From NCBI RefSeq assembly GCF_001311845.1, contig NZ_BBCC01000041.1, forward strand, positions 1 to 39,342: a stretch of DNA of 39,342 bases, in the 5' to 3' direction. Position 1 is the stretch's first letter, and each line of letters opens with the position of its first letter. Positions 17,984 through 27,854 of the stretch are shown here, one piece after another. The notes beneath the pieces were generated by a model. The model did not search any database, was not told the DNA's origin, and saw only the letters and a list, made by a program, of their open reading frames with translations. The DNA comes from Desulfosarcina cetonica JCM 12296 (lineage in GTDB: Bacteria; Desulfobacterota; Desulfobacteria; Desulfobacterales; Desulfosarcinaceae). The position numbers and the translations under genes were made by a program.

Positions 17984-20900
17984 ATGACCGATCCTCAAAA
18001 ACTCCGTTTTTCCATCGACCGCGGCGGCACCTTTACCGACGTCTATGCCGAGGTACCCGGTGAACCCGGGTTCCGCATGGTCAAACTGCTCTCCGAAGAT
18101 CCCCGGAACTACGCCGACGCCCCGCGCGAGGGCATCCGGCGCATCCTGGCCGAGGTGACCGGCATGGATATTCCCAAGGACCGCGTACCGGCCGAGATGA
18201 TCGAGTGGATCCGCATGGGCACCACCGTGGCCACCAACGCCCTTTTGGAGCGCAAGGGGGCCCGCTGCGCCCTGTTGGTCACCCGGGGGTTTCGCGACAT
18301 CCTGCAGATCGGCAACCAGGACCGGCCCGACATCTTCGACCTGGAGATCCGCAAGCCGGATCTGCTGTACGAAACCGTGGTCGAGGTGGATGAACGCGTG
18401 CGCACCCTGCGCGACGGGGAGGACGCGCCGGAGGGCGGGAAGGTGGTCCAAGGAATCACCGGTGAACGCCTGGTGGTGCTGGAAGCGCTGAATGAGGCGG
18501 CCCTTGTCCCCCAGCTGCAGGCCATTTTCGACCAGGGCATTCGCAGCCTGGCCGTGGTCTTCCTGCACGCCTATGCCTGGCCGGATCACGAGCAGGCCGT
18601 GGGTCGCCTGGCCCGGCAGATGGGATTCACCCAGGTATCCCTTTCATCAAGGGTCATGCCCATGGTCAAGCTGGTGGCCCGGGGTGATACCACCATGACC
18701 GATGCCTACCTCAACCCGCACATCCAGGCCTACCTGAACAGCTTTCGCGAGGGCTTCGACGACGCTCTCAAGGGGACGGACCTGCTCTTCATGCAGTCGG
18801 ACGGCGGCCTGGCCCGGGCCGACGACTTTACCGGCAGCCGGGCGATCCTGTCGGGCCCGGCCGGCGGCGTGGTTGGTTACGCCATGACCACCTTCAAGGA
18901 GGCGACCCGCCAGCCAGTCATCGGTTTCGACATGGGTGGCACCTCCACCGATGTTTCCCGTTTCGGCGGCCAATACGAACGGGTATTCGAAACCGAGACC
19001 GCCGGCGTGCGCATTCAGGCCCCCCAGTTGCACATCAAAACCGTGGCCGCCGGCGGCGGCAGCCGGCTTTTCTTCGACAACGGCATGTTCCTGGTGGGCC
19101 CCGAATCGGCTGGCGCGCATCCCGGCCCGGTGTGCTACCGCAAAAACGGTTTTCCTGCCGTCACCGACGCCAACCTGATCCTCGGCCGGCTGCAACCCGA
19201 CTACTTTCCCCATATTTTCGGCTCCACCGAAGATCAGCCCCTGGACATCACGGCGGCCCGCCGCGCCATGGAGGCCCAGACCCGCGAGATCAACGCCTTC
19301 TACAACTGCACGGGCAATAGCGCCATGACCGTGGAACAGGTGGCCATGGGTTTCATCCGCGTGGCCAATGAAACCATGGTGCGCCCCATCCGGGAAATCT
19401 CGGTTATGCGCGGCTTTGACATCAAGGAACACATCCTGGCCACCTTCGGCGGTGCCGGGGCCCAGCATGCCTGCGCCATCGCCCGCAGCTTGGGGATTTC
19501 AAGAATCTTCATCCACCGCTTTTCCGGGATCCTCTCGGCCTATGGCATCGGCATGGCCCACGTGGTGGCCGAACGCCAACAGCCGGCGGCCGTGATCTAT
19601 GATCAAAGCGCCACCACAAAGCTGTTCGACCGTCTCAGCGCCCTGCAGATGGAGGCCTGCAAGCAGTTGACCGATCAGGGGTTCGCACCGCAAGCGATCC
19701 GCGTCATGCGCTACCTGAACATGCGCTACCACGGGACGGACACGGCCCTGATGATCGCCGAACCCGCCGACGGCGACTTTGCGGCCGCCTTCAAGGCCGC
19801 CTACCGCCGCGAATTCGGATTCGACCTGACCGACCGCGATATCCATGTGGATGACCTGCGGGTGCGCGCCCGGGGCGAGGCCGCCGGCCTGCGCAAAATC
19901 CCCATTGAAACGGCTGATGCGCCAGCCACGCCGGTGGACCGCAAGCCCTGCTATTTCGAAGATGGCTGGCGTGAAACCGCCATCTTTCGCATGGGTGACC
20001 TCAAGGCCGACCACGCCATCGACGGCCCGGCGATCATCATCCAGGACACGGCCACCATCGTGATCGAACCCGGCTGCCGGGCCACCATCAGCCCCATGGC
20101 GACGTGGAAATCACCGTAGGCGAAAGCACGGCCGACCGCCTCGGCACCCGGGTGGACCCGGTGCAGCTCTCCATCTTCGGCAACCTGTTCATGTCCATTG
20201 CCGAACAAATGGGCCGCATGCTGCAAAAGACCGCCATTTCCACCAACATCAAGGAGCGCCTGGACTTCTCCTGCGCGCTCTTCGGCCCGGACGGCGCCTG
20301 GTGGCCAACGCGCCGCACCTGCCCGTTCATCTGGGCTCCATGAGTGCCGCGGTCAAGGCCCAGATCCGATTACAGGAAAACAATCTCAAACCCGGCGACG
20401 TGCTGGTGTCCAACCATCCGGCGGCCGGCGGCAGTCATCTGCCCGACATCACCGTGATCACGCCGGTGTTCACGGACGGCCGGATCATCTTCTGGGTAGC
20501 CAGCCGGGGTCATCATGCCGATATCGGCGGCATATCGCCCGGTTCCATGCCCCCCAACTCCCGGCACATCGAGGAGGAAGGCGCCTGCATCACCACCTTC
20601 AAGCTGGTCGAAAACGGCATTTTCCAGGAAAAGGGCATCACCGATCGGTTGCTGGCCCCGGGCCGTCTCACGCCCCAGCCGGGCCGGCCGGCCATCTCGG
20701 GTACCCGCCTTTTGGCCGACACCATCTCCGATCTCAAGGCCCAGGTAGCGGCCAACCAGAAGGGCATCGAGCTGGTCCTGGAAATGGTCAACCACTATGG
20801 CCTGGACGTGGTGCAGGCCTACATGGGCCATGTCCAGGATGCCGCCGAGGCGGCGGTGCGCAGCCGCCTGCGAGACCTTTCCCTGGCCAAGGGGATGAAG

Positions 20901-21752
20901 TCGCGGGATACGGTGAAAGCCGTGGATTACCTGGACGACGGCAGCCCCATCGTGTTGTCGCTGACCATCGACCGCACCGACGGCAGCGCCGTGTTCGACT
21001 TCACCGGTACCGGCACCCAGATCTGGGGCAACTGCAATGCGCCGGCGGCGGTGACCCGCTCGGCGAGTCTCTACAGCCTGCGCTGCCTGATCGAAAAGGA
21101 TCTGCCGCTCAACGACGGCTGCCTGATCCCCATCCGTATCCACATTCCCAAGGGCAGTCTGCTGGATCCCTCCACCGAAGCAGCCGTCGTGGGCGGCAAC
21201 GTGCTCACCTCCCAGCGGGTGGTGGACGTGATCCTCAAGGCCTTCGGCGTGGTGGCCGCCTCCCAGGGATGCATGAACAATTTCACTTTCGGCAATGACC
21301 GTTTCGGCTATTACGAAACCATCGCCGGCGGCGCGGGTGCCAGTCCCACCTGGGACGGCCAGACCGGCGTGCACACCCACATGACCAACACCCGCATCAC
21401 CGACCCGGAAATTCTCGAACGGCGCTACCCCATATTGCTGCGCGAGTTTTCCATCCGCCACGGCTCGGGCGGTGCCGGCCGCCATCGGGGCGGCGACGGG
21501 CTGGTACGCGAGGTCGAGTTCCTCGAGACCCTCAACATGGCGATCCTCTCCGAACGACGCGTCTTTGCGCCCTATGGCCTGGAAGGCGGCGAGCCGGGCC
21601 AACGCGGCAAGAATATTTTTATCTACAGGGACGGCCACCGGATCAGCCTGGGGGCCAAGAACGAAATCATCGCCCATCCCGGCGACCGGTTCCGTATCTT
21701 CACGCCGGGTGGGGGTGGGTTTGGGAAAAAAGCCAGCATTACCAAAAAATAA
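17984..21752 (+). CDS. ATP-dependent 5-oxoprolinase, full-length fused A+B form (two frameshifts)
   Basis: This is a hydantoinase/oxoprolinase family enzyme, expected to hydrolyse 5-oxoproline to glutamate with ATP (EC 3.5.2.9). The N-terminal HyuA-like half opens with [20 protein letters not shown] and shows [17 protein letters not shown] and [16 protein letters not shown], the actin-like ATPase motifs. The HyuB-like half has [40 protein letters not shown] and [20 protein letters not shown]. Three frames are needed. One C missing in the C-run at 20092-20095 and one near 20297 join them into 1256 residues, the length of eukaryotic OPLAH. The junction matches OPLAH too, so two separate genes are unlikely. 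No strong ribosome-binding site precedes 17984. Confidence 0.85.
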
Positions 21753-21821
21753 TCTTTCCGATACAGTAACCGCCTATCTTTAAATATAAATGCAGCTACC
21801 CGGCAACACGTTTCGCCCATC

Positions 21822-21850
21822 TTGACAACCCAAGGCGCCTCGCCTATTTT
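21822..21850 (+). promoter_or_regulatory. Sigma-70-type promoter of the moxR-bat operon
   Basis: TTGACA (21822-21827) and TATTTT (21845-21850) are separated by exactly 17 bases, 70 bases upstream of the moxR start. Downstream of it a GCCGGC/GCCGGC hairpin with a C-rich loop lies in the leader. Confidence 0.7.
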
Positions 21851-21920
21851 GGCCTTGGTTTGAACGCCGGCCCCCGCCGGCGCCCTTTCATCCCGAAAGC
21901 CAACATAAAAGGAGAACCCC

Positions 21921-22901
21921 GTGCCGCTGGAAGAGTTGAAAGCGCAGATTGAAGAAAAGCATCTCGTGGTCAACCGCATCCGCGAGGAGATCGGCAAGGT
22001 GCTGGTGGGCCAGCGGGAGCTGATCGACGGCCTGTTGATGGGCATTTTCACCCGCGGCCACATTCTCATCGAAGGCGTTCCCGGCCTGGCCAAGACCAGC
22101 GCGGTCAAAGCCCTGGCCGATACGGTGCGCGCCGACTTCAAGCGCATCCAGTTCACTCCCGACCTTCTGCCCGCCGACCTGGTCGGCACCGAGGTCTACC
22201 GTCCCAAAACCGGCGACTTCACCATCAAAAAGGGCCCCTTGTTCAACAACATCATCCTGGCCGACGAGATCAACCGCGCGCCCTCCAAGGTGCAGTCGGC
22301 CTTGTTGGAGGCCATGCAGGAGCGCCAGGTGACCATCGGCGACACCACCTTTCCCTTGCCCGATCCCTTCCTCGTGTTGGCCACCCAGAACCCCATCGAA
22401 CAGGAAGGCACCTATCCGCTGCCCGAAGCCCAGGTGGACCGCTTCATGCTCAAGCTGCTCATCGACTACCCGGACAAGACCGAAGAGAAAGAAATCATGA
22501 AACGGGTGGGGTTCGACGCTCCGGAAACGGTCCAGGCAGTGCTCGACCCGGCGGAAATCAGCGCCGTGGGCCAGTTGATCAACAGCGTTTACATGGATGA
22601 AAAACTAAGGGATTATATCGTCGACCTGGTTTTCGCCACCCGCCGGCCGGCCGATTACAGCATCGACGTGGCCCACTACATCCAATACGGGGCTTCGCCG
22701 CGGGCCACGATCTTCCTCAGCCTGGCCGCCCGGGCCTATGCCTTCCTGCAGGGTCGCGCCTACGTGACCCCCCAGGATGTCAAGACCATCGCCCCGGCCG
22801 TGCTGCGTCATCGCATCCTGTTGACCTACGAAGCCGAGGCCGAGGATATCGATACCGACCAGATCGTCGGCCGTATTTTTGATTCGGTGGAAGTACCTTA
22901 G
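21921..22901 (+). CDS. moxR: MoxR-family AAA+ ATPase
   Basis: This 326-residue AAA+ chaperone-like ATPase has Walker A GVPGLAKT (52-59), FTPDLLPADLVGTEVY, Walker B IILADEINRAPSKVQSALLE and sensor region VLATQNPIEQEGTYPLPEAQ. It starts with GTG behind AAGGAG. MoxR proteins act with the DUF58 and von Willebrand A proteins encoded after them, probably in maturation or remodelling of envelope proteins; in some bacteria the system affects aerotolerance. It is the first gene of the operon but is separated from the DUF58 gene by a 496-base insert with a GIY-YIG gene. The other genes of the operon overlap or nearly touch. Confidence 0.92.
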   Translation: MPLEELKAQIEEKHLVVNRIREEIGKVLVGQRELIDGLLMGIFTRGHILIEGVPGLAKTSAVKALADTVRADFKRIQFTPDLLPADLVGTEVYRPKTGDFTIKKGPLFNNIILADEINRAPSKVQSALLEAMQERQVTIGDTTFPLPDPFLVLATQNPIEQEGTYPLPEAQVDRFMLKLLIDYPDKTEEKEIMKRVGFDAPETVQAVLDPAEISAVGQLINSVYMDEKLRDYIVDLVFATRRPADYSIDVAHYIQYGASPRATIFLSLAARAYAFLQGRAYVTPQDVKTIAPAVLRHRILLTYEAEAEDIDTDQIVGRIFDSVEVP

Positions 22902-22915
22902 GGGATGTCCCGGTT

Positions 22916-22943
22916 CGTCATTCCGGCGAATGCCGGAATCCAG
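22916..22943. repeat. REP-like palindrome, left copy
   Basis: A 28-base unit starting CGTCATTCCGGC and ending GGAATCCAG forms a hairpin (ATTCCGGC/GCCGGAAT). It lies 14 bases after moxR and 16 bases before the GIY-YIG gene. An inverted, near-identical copy stands at 23317-23344. Confidence 0.75.
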
Positions 22944-22959
22944 GAGGTAACCGGCAACC

Positions 22960-23244
22960 ATGCAACCGGCTGTTTACATTCTATCAAGCAAACGTAACGG
23001 AACACTCTATATTGGAGTAACGTCGAACCTCGTTAAACGGGTATGGGAACACAAAAACAATATCATTGCGGGTTTTACCAAGCGCTACAACGTTCACCAA
23101 CTGGTTTGGTACGAAATACACACAACAATGGAAGCCGCCATTCAAAGAGAAAAGCAGCTTAAAAACTGGAAACGAAAATGGAAGCTGGATTTGATTGAAA
23201 AAGTTAATCCAGCTTGGCAAGATTTGTATGGCCAGATTGTTTGA
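22960..23244 (+). CDS. Small GIY-YIG nuclease-fold protein
   Basis: The 94-residue single-domain protein is of the UPF0213/YhbQ-like type. Visible are VYILSS in place of the GIY strand, YIG at 17-19, the catalytic-type Arg in LVKRVWEHK, YEIHTTMEAAIQREKQLKNW with the conserved Glu, and a basic tail KRKWKLDLIEK. It could nick DNA at branched or specific sites, though small members of this group have no firm function. It splits the otherwise compact moxR-bat operon, is more A/T-rich than its neighbours and is bracketed by inverted palindromes. This suggests it arrived as a unit. Confidence 0.88.
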   Translation: MQPAVYILSSKRNGTLYIGVTSNLVKRVWEHKNNIIAGFTKRYNVHQLVWYEIHTTMEAAIQREKQLKNWKRKWKLDLIEKVNPAWQDLYGQIV

Positions 23245-23316
23245 TGAATGCGTAAGGTGTTGCTACAACTTTATGTCGGACTTGGTCCGTTATCCTGAAC
23301 CTCTCACTCAACATAT

Positions 23317-23344
23317 CTGGATTCCGGCATGCGCCGGAATGACG
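23317..23344. repeat. REP-like palindrome, right (inverted) copy
   Basis: This is the reverse complement of the unit at 22916-22943 with two central differences (CGCATG here for CGAATG). It forms the same ATTCCGGC/GCCGGAAT hairpin and lies 54 bases before the DUF58 gene. With its partner it brackets a segment of 429 bases that contains the GIY-YIG gene. Confidence 0.75.
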
Positions 23345-23397
23345 TCTGTAGCAATCGTATTACTATTGTAGCTCTTGGCAAGACAAGAATCGAATTT

Positions 23398-24288
23398 ATG
23401 CTATCCCCAGATATCATCCAAAAGATCAAGAAGGTCCATATCAAGACCGGCCGCATGGTCAACACGATCATGGCCGGCCAGTACCGGTCGATCTTCCGTG
23501 GGGCAGGCATCGAGTTCGAAGAGGTGCGCGAATACACGCCCGGCGATGACGTCAAAAGTATCGACTGGAAGGTGTCGGCACGCATGGGCAGACCCTTCAT
23601 CAAGCGTTATCGCGAAGAGCGCGAGCAGGTGGTCATGCTCCTCGTGGACATGAGCGCCTCGGGGGGATTCGGCACCACGGCCAGCATCAAGCGCGAAACC
23701 GCCGCCGAGGTGGCCGCCATCCTGGCCTTCAACGCCATCCGCAACAACGACAAGGCCGGCGCGATTCTCTTCACCGATCAGGTGGAACGCTACATCCCCC
23801 CCAAAAAAGGATCGGCGCACGTCTGGCGTTTGATTCGCGAGATCTTCACCTTCGTGCCGCAACATACGGGTACCGACATCACCGCCGCAGTGGATTTCCT
23901 GGCGCGGGTCTGCCGCAAGCGCAGCGTGGCCTTCCTGGTTTCCGATTTTCTCACCGAGGATTTCGATCGCGAAGCCACCCTGCGCATCCGCACGGCGGCC
24001 CGCAAGCACGAACTGATCAGCATGTTGGTGACCGACCCCGGCGAATTCCGCCTGCCCGAGGGCGGCATCATCGCCCTAAGGGACCTGGAAACCGGTGCCC
24101 TGCGCTTTCTGGATGCCGCCGATCGCACCACTCGCGAGCGATTCACGGCCAGCCGCAAGGCGGTTCATGATCGGATCATGGAGACCCACAAGGCCATGGA
24201 CATCGACTGCGTCGAGATGCCCACCGACGGCGATGCCGCCGATGCTTTGGTGCGCTATTTCCGCTATCGCGAAAGGCGCCGCCGATGA
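23398..24288 (+). CDS. DUF58 domain protein of the MoxR-Bat system
   Basis: This 296-residue protein carries the family signature FEEVREYTPGDDVKSIDWKV followed by RMGRPFIKRYREERE. A VWA-like fold follows, beginning MLLVDMSASGGFG. The frame is open to 23329, but MLSPDIIQKIKKVHIKTGRMV at 23398 matches the usual family start, and the upstream part lies in the palindrome. No strong ribosome-binding site is visible, possibly because the insertion upstream displaced it. DUF58 proteins are encoded with MoxR and the Bat proteins almost universally. Its stop overlaps the next start (ATGA). Confidence 0.88.
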   Translation: MLSPDIIQKIKKVHIKTGRMVNTIMAGQYRSIFRGAGIEFEEVREYTPGDDVKSIDWKVSARMGRPFIKRYREEREQVVMLLVDMSASGGFGTTASIKRETAAEVAAILAFNAIRNNDKAGAILFTDQVERYIPPKKGSAHVWRLIREIFTFVPQHTGTDITAAVDFLARVCRKRSVAFLVSDFLTEDFDREATLRIRTAARKHELISMLVTDPGEFRLPEGGIIALRDLETGALRFLDAADRTTRERFTASRKAVHDRIMETHKAMDIDCVEMPTDGDAADALVRYFRYRERRRR

Positions 24289-25001
24289 GACGCGGACCCA
24301 TCATCGGCTTCGGCCTGGTCATCGCAATGCTGTGCCTCTGGCTGGGCCTGCCCGTCGCCATTGCCCAGCAGGCGGCCCCGGCGTCTCCATCCGTGCCCCC
24401 AGGACAGGCCGCCCCAGCCACACCGGCGCCCATGACCGACATTCACGATATCCGTCCGCCAATACCGGTGGGCTTCGATGCGCCCTGGCTGATTCTCGCG
24501 CTGGTGGCCCTGGCGGCAATCCTGGTGGCGGCAGGTCTTTTCTGGTGGTGGAAAAGACATCGCCGGCGCCGCACCATCGAGACCATCGTGCCCGAACTGC
24601 CGCCGGAAATGATCGCCAACCAGGCCCTGGATGCCATCGGCGATGTGCGTTGCATCGATGGCAAACTCTTTTACTTTCGCCTATCGGCCATCCTGCGCCA
24701 GTACGTTTTCGGCCGCTTCGGCGTCGGCGCGCCCGAAATGACCACCGAGGAATTTATGCCCTGCATCGACCGGCTCGCCGTCGACCGCGAACTGGCCCGT
24801 CAGTTCAAACAGCTCTGCCGGGCCATGGATCCGGTCAAATTCGGTGGCGTCACCACCATGGAACGGCAGATGGAAGGCGACCTCATGTTTGCCCGCACCT
24901 TCGTGCGCCAGACCACGCCGCCGGACCCGGCAGCACCGGCCGAGGAACCGGCGGCACCGTCACCGCCCCCCCTCCCCCTGCTGCCCCAAGGGAAGGAGTG
25001 A
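24285..25001 (+). CDS. DUF4381-type membrane protein of the Bat operon
   Basis: The 238-residue protein has a hydrophobic N-terminal segment (signal or anchor, GLVIAMLCLWLGLPVAIAQQ) and a proline/alanine-rich linker. A membrane helix (PWLILALVALAAILVAAGLF) and a WWWKRHRRRR stop-transfer follow. The cytoplasmic DUF4381 domain contains YFRLSAILRQYVFGRFG and MTTEEFM. The C-terminus is proline-rich. It overlaps the DUF58 stop by four bases and precedes batA by three bases, the usual position of this component. Its role is unknown beyond membership in the complex. Confidence 0.8.
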   Translation: MRRGPIIGFGLVIAMLCLWLGLPVAIAQQAAPASPSVPPGQAAPATPAPMTDIHDIRPPIPVGFDAPWLILALVALAAILVAAGLFWWWKRHRRRRTIETIVPELPPEMIANQALDAIGDVRCIDGKLFYFRLSAILRQYVFGRFGVGAPEMTTEEFMPCIDRLAVDRELARQFKQLCRAMDPVKFGGVTTMERQMEGDLMFARTFVRQTTPPDPAAPAEEPAAPSPPPLPLLPQGKE

Positions 25002-25004
25002 TCC

Positions 25005-26001
25005 ATGCTGCGCTTCGCCTCTCCCTGGTTTTCTGCTTCTCCTGCTCGTGCCGATCGTGGCCCTCTATCGCCGCCGGCGGCATCGCCCGCCAACCCTGGC
25101 CAGCAGTGCGCTCTTCCCGGCGGCAGGCATCCCCGCCTCACGGGCCATGCAATTGCGGCCCCTGGTGCCGGCGATCCAATATGCGGTGCTGGTGCTCATG
25201 GTGGTGGCGTTGGCCCGCCCCCAGTGGGGAACCGAGCGCACCGAAGTTCTCACCGAGGGCGTCAACATCATCCTCGCCCTGGATCTATCCGAGAGCATGT
25301 CGGCCCTTGATTTCAAGAAACAGGGCCACGTGGTCAACCGCCTGGAAGCCGTTAAGGGCGTGGTGCAGGACTTCGTCGCCGGACGCAACGGCGACCGCAT
25401 CGGCATGGTGGTCTTCGGCACCCACGCCTACACCCAATTGCCCCTGACCCGGGACTACAACACCCTGGTGAACATCCTGGACCGGCTTAAAATCGGCGCG
25501 GCCGGCAAGCGCACGGCTATCGGCGACGCCATCGGCATCTCCCTCAAGCGCCTGGCCGACATCAAGAGCAAATCCAACATCATCATTCTGCTCACCGACG
25601 GTCAGAGCAATGCCGGTGAACTCTCACCGGAGACCGCCGCGGAGATCGCCAAAGAAATGGGCGTCAAGATCTACACCATCGGCGTCGGCACCCGGGGCAA
25701 GGCGCCCTTTCTGGTCAAGGATCCGCTTTTTGGTGAACGCTACGTCTACCAGCGGGTCGATATCGACGAGGATACGCTCAAGGCCATCGCCGACGAAACC
25801 GGCGGACGCTATTTCCGGGCCGAGGACCTGGCGGGGCTCAAGTCGATTTACGACACCATCGACAAACTGGAGAAAACCGAGGTCAAGGTGGATATCTTCG
25901 CCGACTACAGTGAAATCTATCCCTGGCTGCTCGTACCGGCGATCGTCCTCCTGATGCTTTACGTCGTTCTACGCAACACCCGCTATCTGGTGGTGCCATG
26001 A
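25005..26001 (+). CDS. batA: BatA-like von Willebrand factor A membrane protein (frameshifted)
   Basis: This inner-membrane protein has a periplasmic or cytoplasmic VWA domain with the MIDAS motif DLSES (residues 92-96), then LLTDGQSNAGELSPETA and a C-terminal helix (YPWLLVPAIVLLMLYVVL). The frame starting at 25005 leaves the protein after about nine codons. Removing one T from the TTTT run at 25029-25032 yields MLRFASPWFLLLLLVPIVAL and a 331-residue protein with the classic BatA N-terminus. Two missing bases would also restore the frame but give a less typical start. It overlaps batB by four bases. Confidence 0.87.
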
Positions 26002-27833
26002 GTTTTTTTCGCATCCATATGCTCTTCTTCATCTGGGCGGTGCCGCTACTGCTGTTGATCGTCCTCTATGGCCTGCGGCGGCGCCAGGGCATCTTGCACC
26101 GTTTTGCTTCCGACCACGGCCTGGCGGCCATCGCGCCGAGCCAACCCGCCGGCCGGCGCTGGATCAAGGCCACCCTTTTGGCCGGGGCCGTCCTTTTTAC
26201 CGCCCTCGCCCTGGCCGGGCCCAAATACGGCTACCGCTGGCAGGAAATCCATCAACGCGGGGTGGATCTGATCATCGCCCTGGATTGCTCCCGCTCCATG
26301 ACCGCCACCGACATTCGCCCTTCCCGGTTGGAGCGCGCCAAACGCGAGGTCTTCGATCTGCTGTCCATGCTCCAGGGAGATCGCGTGGGACTGGTGGCCT
26401 TTGCCGGCACGGCCTTTTTGCAATGCCCGCTGACCCTGGATTATGACGCTTTCAACCTTTTTCTGGGTGCCCTGTCTCCCGACTACCTGCCCGTGGGCGG
26501 CACCGATATCACCGGCGCTATGGAGACGGCCGCAAGCAGCTTCGATCCCAAAAGCGCCGCGGACAAAGCCGTGATCCTGATTACCGACGGAGAGAATACC
26601 GGCAACGGGGATCCTCTGAAAGCGGCCGAAGCGCTCAAGGAGAAGTCGATCAAACTCTTCTGCATCGGCGTGGGCGGCAATGACGGCGTGCCCATCCCCG
26701 AGGCGGCCGGCGGGTTCAAGAAGGACGGCCGCGGCCAGATCGTGCTCTCCCGGCTGGACGAAAACACCCTCAAGAAAATGGCCGTGCTCACCGGCGGCAC
26801 CTACGTGCGCTCCGTGGCCGGGGACATGGACCTGGACGCCATCTACAACGATGAAATCCGCCACACCATGGAAGCCGAGACGGTTACCTCGGGCCGCAAG
26901 CAGGTCTGGGAAGACCGCTACCAGTGGCCCCTGGCCCTGGCCATCATCTGCCTGGTGGCCGAACTGCTGCTGCCGGTCACCCGCAAATCGGTGGTTGCCG
27001 GTCTCCTGGCGATGCTGATCGTTCTGCCCGCCGCCCCTGCCCGGGCCAACGACACGGCCGAGGGCATCAAGGCCTATGAGAAGGGGGATTTTGAGCAGGC
27101 CCTCAAGCACTTCACCGACGCCCAGCTAAATGCACCGGAAAAGCCCGAATCCCTTTACAACGTGGCCAATGCCTTTTATAAAACCGGCAATTTCGATGCG
27201 GCCGCGGAGCATTACGCAAAAATTCTCACCACCGACGATAAAGCGCTGAAGGAGAAAGCCCTGTACAACTTGGGCAACACCGAGTTCCGGCGCGGCAATA
27301 TCCCAAAAGCCATCGAAAACTACCAGTCCGCCCTCTCCATGGCACCCGACGACCAGCTGGCCAAGGAGAATCTCGAATTCGCCCAAAAAGCCCTGAAACA
27401 AAAAAAGCAGCAGCAACAGCAAAAACAACCGCCGCAAAATGGCGATCAGAAAAAACAGGACCAGAAGGATTCGGACAACCCGGAGCAGGGTCAGAAAGAC
27501 GGCACCGCACCCGAACCACCGAAGGATGACGGATCTTCGAACCGCCAACAACCGCAGGATTCGTCGGCGGACAACCCACAACCGAGAGAAAAACCGCAGC
27601 CGCCGCCGGAAGCGGGCGATCAGCAAAAACCTCAACCGGATTCTTCCGCCGGCGGATCCGAGCAGCCCCCGCCCGCGGAAAAGCAGGCGGCCCAAAATGC
27701 CCAGGCCGGCCAGCCGGAAGAGGCACCCAAGGATCCCGGCCAGGCGGAGCGCATGCTCAACCGTCTCGAGGATCAGCCGGGCCGGGCGCTCATGCCCGCC
27801 GGGGGGCCGCAACAGGTGGAGAAGGATTGGTAA
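25998..27833 (+). CDS. batB: BatB-BatC fusion: VWA domain plus TPR and Q/P-rich tail
   Basis: This 611-residue protein has an N-terminal membrane helix pair and a VWA domain with MIDAS DCSRS (96-100) and VILITDGENTGNGDPLKA. Two further hydrophobic segments follow near 305-350. TPR repeats then span about 355-460 (AYEKGDFEQALKHF, ALYNLGNTEFRRGNIPKAIE). A low-complexity tail rich in Gln, Pro, Lys and Asp occupies about 465-590. BatB and BatC are separate in Bacteroides; here, as in many proteobacteria, the TPR part is fused to the VWA protein. The tail is probably disordered and periplasmic. It overlaps batA by four bases, and batD follows 21 bases later. Confidence 0.9.
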   Translation: MSFFRIHMLFFIWAVPLLLLIVLYGLRRRQGILHRFASDHGLAAIAPSQPAGRRWIKATLLAGAVLFTALALAGPKYGYRWQEIHQRGVDLIIALDCSRSMTATDIRPSRLERAKREVFDLLSMLQGDRVGLVAFAGTAFLQCPLTLDYDAFNLFLGALSPDYLPVGGTDITGAMETAASSFDPKSAADKAVILITDGENTGNGDPLKAAEALKEKSIKLFCIGVGGNDGVPIPEAAGGFKKDGRGQIVLSRLDENTLKKMAVLTGGTYVRSVAGDMDLDAIYNDEIRHTMEAETVTSGRKQVWEDRYQWPLALAIICLVAELLLPVTRKSVVAGLLAMLIVLPAAPARANDTAEGIKAYEKGDFEQALKHFTDAQLNAPEKPESLYNVANAFYKTGNFDAAAEHYAKILTTDDKALKEKALYNLGNTEFRRGNIPKAIENYQSALSMAPDDQLAKENLEFAQKALKQKKQQQQQKQPPQNGDQKKQDQKDSDNPEQGQKDGTAPEPPKDDGSSNRQQPQDSSADNPQPREKPQPPPEAGDQQKPQPDSSAGGSEQPPPAEKQAAQNAQAGQPEEAPKDPGQAERMLNRLEDQPGRALMPAGGPQQVEKDW

Positions 27834-27854
27834 CCGAAAGTATTTGGGAGATGA

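Noticed and set aside
17881..18063. Short open frame overlapping the start of the oxoprolinase
   Set aside because: Its second half is the oxoprolinase N-terminus in another frame and it lacks any family feature.
20119..20301. Separate hyuA and hyuB genes
   Set aside because: The stop at 20119 is relieved by one C and the junction sequence follows the fused OPLAH protein without a gap.
20198..21298. Open frame of 366 codons inside the oxoprolinase
   Set aside because: Low-complexity Gly/Arg/Pro/His composition in a shifted frame of a clearly conserved gene.
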